NCBI RefSeq assembly: GCF_947495325.1
Contig: NZ_CANLYK010000001.1
Coordinates: 1,550,001-1,614,000, forward strand
Reading direction: 5' to 3'
Origin: an uncultured Allomuricauda sp.
GTDB lineage: Bacteria; Bacteroidota; Bacteroidia; Flavobacteriales; Flavobacteriaceae
DNA: 64,000 nt
How positions within the stretch are numbered: the first letter of the stretch is position 1; each line of letters opens with the position of its first letter. Both the position numbers and the translations under genes were made by a program. A model generated the notes under the pieces. The model did not search any database. It saw only the letters and a list, made by a program, of their open reading frames with translations, and was not told the DNA's origin. Below, one piece after another: positions 1 to 7,929 of the stretch.

Positions 1-1
1 A

Positions 2-664
2 TTGCGGGAAGCAAAGCTGGATGACAATACGCTTGTGGTTTTCACTTCCGATAATGGTCCTACCTACAAAGGACAGACCGGAGGGCTGAGTGGTGGAAAA
101 TATTGTACCATGGAAGGGGGGCATCGGGTGCCTGGAATCTTCTATTGGCCTGATGAAATTCCAGCAGGACAAACTTCAAACACGCTGATGTCAAGTATGG
201 ATCTAATGCCACTTTTCTGTAATATTGGAGCAGTGGATTTGCCTAAAGACCGTAAAATAGATGGTAAAAATATTCTGGATATATTGAAGGGAAAGACTTC
301 TGAATCACCACATGAATTCACCTATTATTATAATGGGACGAACCTGCAGGCAATTCGTAAGGGAAAATGGAAACTACACTTACCAAGGACAGTTTCGGAT
401 CAGCCTTTTTGGTCAAAGACAGGACACCCAAAAGTGGATAAAGGATTTATCACCCTTGAGGATTATGTGCTTTTTAATCTGGAAGATGACCTTGCTGAAA
501 AAGTCAATGTTGCAGCAAAGCATCCAGAGGTGTTAGCGCTATTAAAAAAGCAAGCTGATATGATTAGGGTTGAGCTTGGAGATGTCCATGTCATTGGAAC
601 AGATCAAAGAGTACCTAACTTAAAAAATCCCCAAGAACGCGACCCAGGAGAATTGAAAAAGTAA
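2..664 (+). CDS. Sulfatase, C-terminal part (5' end outside window)
   Basis: This is the C-terminal 220 residues of an S1-type (arylsulfatase) enzyme; the reading frame is open at the window edge. It contains the family core segment FTSDNGP near its start, then GG..GGK and a typical C-terminal subdomain with the pattern RKGKWKLH and FNLEDDLAEKVN. The Cys/Ser that becomes formylglycine lies upstream of the window, so activity cannot be judged. It ends 6 bp before a second sulfatase, so the three sulfatases look co-transcribed. The family hydrolyses sulfate esters, here probably on a polysaccharide or its oligosaccharides. The exact sulfatase subfamily cannot be assigned. Confidence 0.9.
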   Translation: MREAKLDDNTLVVFTSDNGPTYKGQTGGLSGGKYCTMEGGHRVPGIFYWPDEIPAGQTSNTLMSSMDLMPLFCNIGAVDLPKDRKIDGKNILDILKGKTSESPHEFTYYYNGTNLQAIRKGKWKLHLPRTVSDQPFWSKTGHPKVDKGFITLEDYVLFNLEDDLAEKVNVAAKHPEVLALLKKQADMIRVELGDVHVIGTDQRVPNLKNPQERDPGELKK

Positions 665-670
665 TAACTA

Positions 671-2125
671 ATGATGAATTATCTCAAACTTTCTGCACTA
701 GCAGTTTTTACCTTATTTGTTTTAAGCTGCAGACAAAATACAACAACCAAAATATCAGAACCCGTTAAACCCAACATTATCTATATCCTGGCAGATGATT
801 TGGGATACGGTGACCTCAGTTGTTATGGACAGCAAAAGTTCAAAACTCCAAATATCGATAAGCTGGCAGCTCAAGGGATGCTCTTTACACAGCACTATTC
901 CGGATCGACAGTTTGCGCACCATCAAGGTCCGCATTGATGACGGGAATGCACACCGGACATACGCCAATTCGTGGTAATAAGGAAGTAAGACCTGAAGGC
1001 CAACACCCTTTGCCTGACTCTGTGACTACCTTGCCAGAAGTACTTAAGGCCAGAGGTTATAAAACAGCCGCATTTGGTAAGTGGGGACTTGGATTTCCCG
1101 GTTCGGAAGGAGAGCCGCTTAAGCAAGGGTTCGATTTCTTTTATGGGTATAATTGTCAAAGGTTGGCACACCATTATTACCCACGTTACCTATGGAGAAA
1201 TAATGAGGTTGATTCCATAACAGAAAATTTTGGTCAAGCAAAAGGGGATTATGCTCCAGATTTGATTCATAAGGAGGCCAAAACCTTTATTCACGAAAAT
1301 AAGGACAATCCATTTTTCATGTACTATGCAGCTGTAGCCCCTCATGCAGAACTTGTTGCGCCAGATCCATATATGGAAAAGTTTCGGGGCAAATTCGAAC
1401 CGGAAAAAAAATATAAAGGATATGATGAAGGGCCAGGTTATCGAGAAGGACGCTACGAATCCCAGCCGGAATCACATGCCGCTTTTGTAGCCATGATTAC
1501 ACACCTCGACGATCGTGTGGGAGATATCATGTCCACTTTGGAGGAGCTGGGCATAGCGGATAATACCTTGGTGATATTCACTTCCGATAATGGACCCCAC
1601 ATGGAAGGTGGTGCCGATCCTGATTTCTTTGATAGTAATGGCATTTATAGAGGTTATAAGCGTGATTTATACGAAGGTGGAATTCGAGTGCCCATGATTG
1701 CCATGTGGCCAGGTAAAATAAAGGCGAACACCCGTTCGGAACATGTATCGGCATTTTGGGACATAATGCCTACTGTGGCAGAACTGACCGGTCTTGAAGA
1801 AGTGGGTAATATCGATGGGGTTTCATTTGCCCCAACACTTTTGGGTGAAGGGGTTCAAAATAACCATGAATATCTCTATTGGGAGTTTCATTCAATAGGA
1901 GGAAGAAAAGCAATACGAAAAGGAAGGTGGAAGCTTGTGCACTACCAGGTTGGCGATGCAGATAAAAGCACCATGGAGTTATTCGATTTGGAAAATGACC
2001 CTTCTGAAACAACCAATCTGGCAGAAGAGAAGCCCAAACTTTTTAAAGAAATGAAAGAAATTCTGATGAACGCCAGAACAAGCTCCGATGTATTCAGATT
2101 TGCAGATGAGCAATTTAGAGGATGA
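671..2125 (+). CDS. Sulfatase lipoprotein (S1 family)
   Basis: A 484-residue sulfatase. The N-terminus is a lipoprotein signal (FVLSC, cysteine near residue 20) followed by RQNTTT, with no acidic cluster, so a periplasm-facing lipoprotein is likely. The metal-binding start ILADDLGYGDLSCYG is followed by the formylglycine signature CAPSR with Cys82, the residue oxidised to formylglycine. FGKWGLG and FTSDNGPH supply further active-site residues. ATG codons at 671 and 674 are both possible starts. The stop overlaps the start of the next sulfatase by 4 bp, which suggests translational coupling. The adjacent galactose catabolic genes make a sulfated galactan a plausible substrate; this is inference from context. 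Confidence 0.93.
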   Translation: MMNYLKLSALAVFTLFVLSCRQNTTTKISEPVKPNIIYILADDLGYGDLSCYGQQKFKTPNIDKLAAQGMLFTQHYSGSTVCAPSRSALMTGMHTGHTPIRGNKEVRPEGQHPLPDSVTTLPEVLKARGYKTAAFGKWGLGFPGSEGEPLKQGFDFFYGYNCQRLAHHYYPRYLWRNNEVDSITENFGQAKGDYAPDLIHKEAKTFIHENKDNPFFMYYAAVAPHAELVAPDPYMEKFRGKFEPEKKYKGYDEGPGYREGRYESQPESHAAFVAMITHLDDRVGDIMSTLEELGIADNTLVIFTSDNGPHMEGGADPDFFDSNGIYRGYKRDLYEGGIRVPMIAMWPGKIKANTRSEHVSAFWDIMPTVAELTGLEEVGNIDGVSFAPTLLGEGVQNNHEYLYWEFHSIGGRKAIRKGRWKLVHYQVGDADKSTMELFDLENDPSETTNLAEEKPKLFKEMKEILMNARTSSDVFRFADEQFRG

Positions 2126-3567
2126 TGAAAAAGAATCTTAAATTATATATTACAGTACTACTTTTCTCAGCACTATTCAGTTGCTCCAAAAAACTGGTGC
2201 CACAAGGTGATACAGCAAAAGAACACCCTAATCTCGTCATTATATTTACTGATGATCAGGGCTACGAAGACCTTGGCTGTTTCGGAGGAAAACATGTAAA
2301 TACACCTCATTTGGATAAGATGGCCGCTGAAGGCATGAAGCTTAATAGCTTTTATGTTGCAGCCCCCATATGTACACCATCCAGGGCCGCATTGATGACA
2401 GGTTGCTATCCTAAAAGGATAAATATGGCTGACGGTGTATTTTTGGCAGGAGATAGTAGAGGGTTGCACCCAGATGAAATCACCATAGCAGAAATACTTA
2501 AAACAAAAGGCTACACAACAGGTATCATGGGTAAATGGCATTTGGGGGACCAACCTGAATTTTTACCCACTCGACAGGGCTTTGATGCATTTTTTGGATT
2601 GCCCTATAGCCATGACATCCATCCCTGGCACAAAAACAATAAGAAGTTCAATTTTCCTGATCTCCCACTCTTGGAAGGAGAAGAGGTTATTGAAATCAAC
2701 CCTGATATGAATTATCTTACTCAGCGAATTACCGATAAGGCTATAGATTTTATAGCGGAAAATAAGGACAGACCATTTTTTCTCTACATTCCGCATCCAC
2801 TGCCCCATAGACCTGTGTACGCCTCTCCCAATCAGATGAAATATGTATCCGACCCTATTAAATCAATCATCTTGCAAGAAAATGACTCTGTTTTCTACGA
2901 TGTAAGAGATCAAATTTATCCAGAGGCAATAGGCACCATAGACGATTCTGTAGGGGAAATTATGGATACCTTAATAAAATATGGAATAGACAAAAACACC
3001 TTGGTAATTTTCAGCTCTGATAATGGTCCGGCAAGAGGAGGCATGGGAAGTACGGGATCTCTAAAAGGCAGAAAAGGGCATACTTATGAAGGAGGAATGC
3101 GTATGGCTTCATTGGCCTGGTGGCCTGGTAAAATTCCACCAAATTCAAAATCGGATGAAGTTGTGACAAGTATGGATTTGTTGCCCACATTTGCGCATCT
3201 TGCGGGAGCTGAAATTCCTCAGGACAGGGTAATTGATGGTGAAAATATCTGGCCCGTTTTGACGAATAAAAAGAAAGATCTTCCGATACCAAAGCCATTT
3301 TATTATTATCAAGCCAATGAACTGCAGGCTGTGAGGTACGGTAACTGGAAATATTCTAAAAGAGATGGGGTCAGCATGTTGCATAACCTAAAAACCGACA
3401 TCGGAGAAACCAAAAACGTGATTGACGAATATCCAATTATTGCAACACAAATGATAGGATACTTTAATACATTTGAAAAAGAATTGGGAGAAGGAAAAAG
3501 CCTGAGCGAAAGGTGTCGCCCGGTAGGATATATTGAGCATGCCAAACCATTGACCAAAGAGAACTAA
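2122..3567 (+). CDS. Sulfatase lipoprotein (S1 family)
   Basis: A 481-residue S1 sulfatase with lipobox LFSC (cysteine near 21) and the metal-site motif FTDDQGYEDLGCFG. The formylglycine signature is CTPSR at Cys84, followed by ALMTG. MGKWHLG and FSSDNGPARGG complete the catalytic set. It differs clearly from the preceding paralogue, so it probably acts on another sulfate position or linkage. The start ATG-ATG overlaps the preceding stop (ATGA arrangement). A formylglycine-generating enzyme is not encoded in the window and must lie elsewhere. Confidence 0.93.
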   Translation: MMKKNLKLYITVLLFSALFSCSKKLVPQGDTAKEHPNLVIIFTDDQGYEDLGCFGGKHVNTPHLDKMAAEGMKLNSFYVAAPICTPSRAALMTGCYPKRINMADGVFLAGDSRGLHPDEITIAEILKTKGYTTGIMGKWHLGDQPEFLPTRQGFDAFFGLPYSHDIHPWHKNNKKFNFPDLPLLEGEEVIEINPDMNYLTQRITDKAIDFIAENKDRPFFLYIPHPLPHRPVYASPNQMKYVSDPIKSIILQENDSVFYDVRDQIYPEAIGTIDDSVGEIMDTLIKYGIDKNTLVIFSSDNGPARGGMGSTGSLKGRKGHTYEGGMRMASLAWWPGKIPPNSKSDEVVTSMDLLPTFAHLAGAEIPQDRVIDGENIWPVLTNKKKDLPIPKPFYYYQANELQAVRYGNWKYSKRDGVSMLHNLKTDIGETKNVIDEYPIIATQMIGYFNTFEKELGEGKSLSERCRPVGYIEHAKPLTKEN

Positions 3568-3582
3568 TTGCAATTACACCCA

Positions 3583-3665
3583 ATGATATTTGAAAAGCAA
3601 ATACAATTCATTGTCTTATCCTTAGTACTTTTTCTATGTATATAAGCTCCTGTATCGAAAAATAA
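3583..3665 (+). pseudogene. Decayed lipoprotein signal peptide
   Basis: From ATG 3583 the sequence encodes a start, charged residues and a hydrophobic run (FIVLSLVLFLC), then hits TAA at 3643-3645. In the frame shifted by two bases, the next codons read ISSC followed by IEK and a stop at 3663-3665. Joined by one frameshift, this is a perfect lipoprotein signal with lipobox and nothing after it. It looks like the 5' remnant of a lipoprotein gene deleted between the sulfatases and galK. The segment is very short, so chance cannot be excluded. Confidence 0.35.
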
Positions 3666-3719
3666 CAACACAATACTCTATTACTTCAAAAGTCTAGATC
3701 AGAAAATTAAGAATAGAAA

Positions 3720-4859
3720 ATGACAAATAAAATTAGTGAAATAACCATATCCTCTCCTGGAAGAATCAATTTTATAGGAGAACATGTTGATTACAACGAC
3801 GGGGTTGTTCTCCCAGCGGCCATAGATAAATGTATTACTATGACGTTTAAAATCAATGGTACCAAAAACATATTTAAGGTTAAGAGCAAAGGGTTTGATA
3901 GTTATTTAGTAGCAGACCTTAATAACCTAAAACCCGGAACCGAAGGATGGCACAACTATATTTTAGGGGTTTTAAATGAATTACAATTAATTACTGGGAA
4001 AATTGAGGGTTTTGACTGCGAAATGGAGACCAATGTTCCTGTTGGTTCTGGTGTAAGCTCATCTGCAGCTTTAGAGTGTGGACTTGCCTTTGGTTTGAAT
4101 GAACTATTTGATTTAGGTTTAAACAAATGGCAACTTGCCAAGATAGGCCAGCAAGCTGAACATAATTTTGTAGGTACAAAATGTGGCATTATGGATCAGT
4201 TTGCTTCTCTTTTTGGAAAAAAAGACCATGCCATGCTTTTGGACTGTCAATCACTAGAATTTGAATATATACCTACACTAATTGATCCGTATGTAATTTT
4301 ATTGCTGAACACTAATGTGGCGCATAACCTTGCTAATAGTGGCTATAATACGAGACGTGAAGAAACTACTTCGGGACTTACCTTAATCTCCGAACGATTT
4401 AAGGTCGAAAAATCTTTTAGAAACATAAGCCTTACTATGATTGATGAATGCAAAGAAGAACTAGGAGATATAGGTTATAGAAGGTGTAGTTATGTTCTCG
4501 AGGAAAATAAAAGGGTACTTGACGCTAAAGAAGCGCTAAAGCAAAATAACTTTGTGCGATTTGGAGAACTTCTTTATAAATCCCATCAAGGATTAAGCGA
4601 AAAATATGAAGTTAGTTGCGACGAATTAGATTTTCTAGTGGACTTTTCAAAATCTGAAAAGGATGTTTTGGGAGCCAGAATGATGGGTGGTGGTTTTGGT
4701 GGATGTTCATTAAACTTAATTCACAAAGATGCAGTAGACAGTTTTGTAGAAAAAGCAGCCAGAGCCTATAAGGAAAATTTCGGCATAGTATTATCTTCTT
4801 TTATATGCGTGCCTAGTCAAGGTACATCAATCATCAAAAAAAATATTAATGAATCTTAA
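3720..4859 (+). CDS. galK: Galactokinase
   Basis: A 379-residue GHMP kinase that phosphorylates alpha-D-galactose to galactose-1-phosphate in the cytoplasm. The galactokinase signature GRINFIGEHVDYN lies near residues 14-26. The GHMP ATP-binding motif VPVGSGVSSSAAL follows near residue 104, and the C-terminal motif MMGGGFGGC near residue 318. GIMDQFASLFG contains the catalytic Asp region. It overlaps galT by 11 bp. With galT and galM it forms most of a Leloir operon directly after the sulfatases, consistent with use of galactose released from a sulfated galactan. No galE is present in the window. Confidence 0.96.
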   Translation: MTNKISEITISSPGRINFIGEHVDYNDGVVLPAAIDKCITMTFKINGTKNIFKVKSKGFDSYLVADLNNLKPGTEGWHNYILGVLNELQLITGKIEGFDCEMETNVPVGSGVSSSAALECGLAFGLNELFDLGLNKWQLAKIGQQAEHNFVGTKCGIMDQFASLFGKKDHAMLLDCQSLEFEYIPTLIDPYVILLLNTNVAHNLANSGYNTRREETTSGLTLISERFKVEKSFRNISLTMIDECKEELGDIGYRRCSYVLEENKRVLDAKEALKQNNFVRFGELLYKSHQGLSEKYEVSCDELDFLVDFSKSEKDVLGARMMGGGFGGCSLNLIHKDAVDSFVEKAARAYKENFGIVLSSFICVPSQGTSIIKKNINES

Positions 4860-5868
4860 TTTAAACGAACATACACACCGAAGGTATAATATCTTAACAG
4901 GGGAATGGGTCTTGGTATCTCCCCATAGGGCAAAACGCCCTTGGCAAGGTCAGGAGGAGGAAGTAAACAATGAGATTAGACCGAAGTATGATCCATCCTG
5001 CTACTTATGTTCAGGAAACAAGAGGGCAAACGGGGAAATTAATCCAAACTATGATGATGTCTTTGTCTTTAATAATGATTTTGCAGCATTGCAGAAAAGT
5101 TCAAAAAAAGACCAGTTCAAAGACGGCTTGTTGTTGGCAGAGGGAGAACAGGGTATATGCAAGGTAATATGTTTTAGTCCGGATCATAGCAAAAGTCTAG
5201 CCCAAATGGAGGTAGGGGAAATTGAAAAAGTGGTCAAGACTTGGAAGAAAGAGTACGTTGATCTGGGAAGTTTTGAATTTATTAATTACGTCCAAATATT
5301 TGAAAATAAGGGAGCCGTTATGGGTTGTAGCAATCCGCATCCACATGGTCAGATATGGAGTCAATCCAACCTGCCCAACGAAATTGTCAAAAAGGATTCT
5401 TGCCAAAAGGTTTTTTTTAAGAAAAATAACAGATCCCTTTTAGGGTCATACCTAAAGCAAGAAATTGAAAAAAAAGAACGCATCATTTATGAAAATGATG
5501 CCTATGTGGTATTGGTTCCCTTTTGGTCCGTTTGGCCTTTTGAAACCATGATAATTCCAAAAGAACATCAAAAGAACATCGGTACTTTGAACAATGATCA
5601 AGAAGTCGGTTTTGCAGATGCCATATCTACCATTACAAGGGCATATGACCAAATTTTCAATTGTTCTTTTCCTTATTCAAGCGGAATTCATCAGGCTCCA
5701 ACAAATGGTGGAAAAAACGAGCATTGGCATTGGCATATGAGTTTTTATCCACCATTGCTTAGAAGTGCCACCGTAAAAAAGTTTATGGTAGGATATGAAA
5801 TGTTTGGATCTCCCCAAAGGGACATTACTGCCGAACAAGCGGTAAAAATTATTAAACATCATCTATAG
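4849..5868 (+). CDS. galT: Galactose-1-phosphate uridylyltransferase
   Basis: A 339-residue HIT-superfamily enzyme that exchanges UMP between UDP-glucose and galactose-1-phosphate. The N-terminal RRYNILTGEWVLVSPHRAKR is typical of the family. A zinc-ligand CYLC lies near residue 51. The active-site HPH (His164-Pro-His166, the second His being uridylylated) is in NPHPHGQIW. The C-terminal NEHWHWHMSFYPP carries the metal-binding histidines. Start ATG 4849 lies inside the end of galK, implying coupled translation. The product would need UDP-galactose 4-epimerase, which is not encoded here. Confidence 0.96.
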   Translation: MNLNLNEHTHRRYNILTGEWVLVSPHRAKRPWQGQEEEVNNEIRPKYDPSCYLCSGNKRANGEINPNYDDVFVFNNDFAALQKSSKKDQFKDGLLLAEGEQGICKVICFSPDHSKSLAQMEVGEIEKVVKTWKKEYVDLGSFEFINYVQIFENKGAVMGCSNPHPHGQIWSQSNLPNEIVKKDSCQKVFFKKNNRSLLGSYLKQEIEKKERIIYENDAYVVLVPFWSVWPFETMIIPKEHQKNIGTLNNDQEVGFADAISTITRAYDQIFNCSFPYSSGIHQAPTNGGKNEHWHWHMSFYPPLLRSATVKKFMVGYEMFGSPQRDITAEQAVKIIKHHL

Positions 5869-5914
5869 GTCTGGGAATATATACCAAACAGAGCTAATAC
5901 AAATACAACGAAAA

Positions 5915-6985
5915 TTGAGCAATTTAAGTTCCAAGGATTTTGAGCTGACCATTGGCGGAAAAAACACCCAATTGTTTACCCTCAAAAACAAAAACGGCCT
6001 TAACGCTGTTTTTTCAAATTATGGACAACGAATAATTTCATTGCATGTTCCTGATAAACAGGGGGACTTGGAAGATATAGTCCTGGGGTTCTCTAGCCTG
6101 CCAGAATACTTTGATGGGCCAGGAAAATATTTTGGAGCAGTAATTGGGAGGTATGGAAATCGTATAGCAAAGGGTGAATTTACCTTAAATGGAACTACTC
6201 ACCGGCTGACCAAGAATAAAGGAGACAATCATCTCCATGGAGGTAAGAATGGCTTTGGAAGTGTAGTTTGGGATGCAACACAGGTAAATGAAGGCGAAAT
6301 TCATTTTAGTGGTGTTTCACCAGATGGTGAAGAGGGCTACCCAGGTAATTTGTTTTGTGAAGTAACCTATAAGCTAAATGACTCCAACGAATTAATCATT
6401 GAATATGAAGCAAAAACTGATAAGGCCACTCCCGTTAATCTTACGCATCATTCCTATTTTAATTTAAAAGGCGCCGGAAACGGTACTGTGGACCAGCATA
6501 TTTTGCACATAAATGCCAACAGTTTTACACCTGTAAACCAACACATCATACCAACCGGCTCCATAGAAAGTGTGCAAAGTACTCCTTTTGATTTTTTAGT
6601 GCCAAAACCTATTGGACTGGATATTAAAACAAGAAATGAGCAACTGGAATTTGGCAATGGATATGATCATAATTTTGTTTTAAATTCTTCTCCCGAAAAA
6701 GATATGAACCTAGTTTTTGCTGCAAAAGTAGTGGAACCAGAATCTGGAAGAAGCATGGAGGTATACACCAATGAACCTGGCATACAATTTTATAGTGGTA
6801 ATTATTTAGGAATAAAGGGTAAAAAAGGAAGATATTACCAAGACAGAGGAGCATTTTGTTTGGAGACACAACATTTTCCAGATTCGCCCAATAACCTAAA
6901 TTTTCCTAACACTATTTTACAACCTGGTGAGGTCTACAAATCAACTTGCATTTACCGCTTTGGGGTTTTAATGGAAGACACATAG
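5915..6985 (+). CDS. galM: Aldose 1-epimerase (galactose mutarotase)
   Basis: A 356-residue GalM-fold protein that interconverts alpha and beta anomers of galactose or glucose. Family motifs include GAVIGRYGNRIAKGEF, NHLHGGKNGFG, NLTHHSYFNLKG (catalytic histidine) and the C-terminal ETQHFPDSPNN (catalytic glutamate). The frame starts with TTG at 5915; no ATG gives a better full-length start and no strong ribosome site is visible, so the start is uncertain. It lies 46 bp after galT. The stop is only 3 bp from the stop of the convergent minus-strand gene, with no hairpin between them. Confidence 0.93.
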   Translation: MSNLSSKDFELTIGGKNTQLFTLKNKNGLNAVFSNYGQRIISLHVPDKQGDLEDIVLGFSSLPEYFDGPGKYFGAVIGRYGNRIAKGEFTLNGTTHRLTKNKGDNHLHGGKNGFGSVVWDATQVNEGEIHFSGVSPDGEEGYPGNLFCEVTYKLNDSNELIIEYEAKTDKATPVNLTHHSYFNLKGAGNGTVDQHILHINANSFTPVNQHIIPTGSIESVQSTPFDFLVPKPIGLDIKTRNEQLEFGNGYDHNFVLNSSPEKDMNLVFAAKVVEPESGRSMEVYTNEPGIQFYSGNYLGIKGKKGRYYQDRGAFCLETQHFPDSPNNLNFPNTILQPGEVYKSTCIYRFGVLMEDT

Positions 6986-6988
6986 AAA

Positions 6989-7612
6989 CTAATTACCTTT
7001 GGAACTTGCTGAATCTCTTGCTTCAATTTGACTTTTCAATTCTTTGATCTCAGTTCTTAGTAATTCTTCCTTATGCGCATTTTGTAGCTGCATTTGATAT
7101 AATTTCTCCTCCAAATCACTTTTTGATACTGCATTGGAATCAAAAAAAATACCTTTTAAAATACTGAAAAGAGTGAACAAAAAACTTATTGCCACTGCAA
7201 AAATCAAAGTAAACAACATGGTTTTTTCACGTCCACGGGATGTCCTTCCGGTCCTACCCTGATTCGTTTTTTTTCCGTTGGCAAGTTTCCGGGTACTCGA
7301 GAGCTGTTCCACAAAAGTGTCCCATTTTTCCTCCTCTTTGACAAACATTCCCATGAATCCCCCTTCATTTAAAAAATCTTGCGTGCTCGGTGTGGAAGCC
7401 ATCATAAAGATTTCCGCACCATTCCCACTCATAATATCCAATAAACTGTCATCGTAGCCCCTAATCTCTTTAATCAATTTTTCAACAAACTGCAAGCTAT
7501 AATTAGGACGTAAATATTCATCATAAAGGGATTGAATTTCAAAGTAGTCGCTACGCTCCAAGGCATATTCTAAAAAACGATCTTTTAATTCGGCTTTAAA
7601 AAATTCGCTCAT
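6989..7612 (-). CDS. Hypothetical protein with one membrane helix and coiled coil
   Basis: This 207-residue protein was not recognised. The N-terminal ~110 residues are soluble and mostly helical (FLEYALERSDYFEIQSLYDEYL). A basic Gly/Arg/Lys linker (TNQGRTGRTSRGREK) follows. A single membrane segment (LFTLIFAVAISFLFTLFSIL) lies near residues 131-152. The C-terminus is a short coiled coil rich in Glu, Leu and Lys. It stands alone between galM and the regulator gene and need not belong to the carbohydrate loci. A match to the Bacteroidota promoter consensus lies upstream. Confidence 0.75.
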   Translation of the reverse strand: MSEFFKAELKDRFLEYALERSDYFEIQSLYDEYLRPNYSLQFVEKLIKEIRGYDDSLLDIMSGNGAEIFMMASTPSTQDFLNEGGFMGMFVKEEEKWDTFVEQLSSTRKLANGKKTNQGRTGRTSRGREKTMLFTLIFAVAISFLFTLFSILKGIFFDSNAVSKSDLEEKLYQMQLQNAHKEELLRTEIKELKSQIEARDSASSKGN

Positions 7613-7929
7613 TTTTCAGACAAGAAAAAAATTAAAGGTTTGGTTATTGGTCTATACACACAAAGTTAATTCATATAAAGAGTGTAACCATCAATATATG
7701 TATATAGAATTTATGACTTTTATAAAATCCGCAGTTTTGCAATCTTAAAACTAACAAATAATTAATGTTTCTGCTTCATTACAATCATTTTGCTTAATTT
7801 TCAACTGCATGAAAAGGGAATAGTTGTCCGCAATTAAAATTACTTGACCAACAAATGTTCTTAATCATGTTGTGCCAATTGATTGTTAGTAATTAGTTCG
7901 CACTTTTATCAAATCCAAGCTAAACTCAA
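7613..7929. other. Divergent intergenic region
   Basis: 317 bases of AT-rich DNA between two divergent genes. Apart from the candidate minus-strand promoter (7661-7694), no RNA gene, convincing hairpin or ORF was seen. The plus-strand promoter for the regulator must lie in the right half, but no clean TAnnTTTG match was found there. Confidence 0.5.
7661..7694 (-). promoter_or_regulatory. Candidate promoter (TTG-N23-TAACTTTG)
   Basis: On the minus strand TAACTTTG (7661-7668) is an exact match to the flavobacterial -7 consensus TAnnTTTG. A TTG (7692-7694) lies 23 bases further upstream, at the edge of the accepted spacing. It would give a leader of about 45 bases for the minus-strand gene starting at 7612. 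AT-rich DNA makes chance matches common. Confidence 0.45.
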
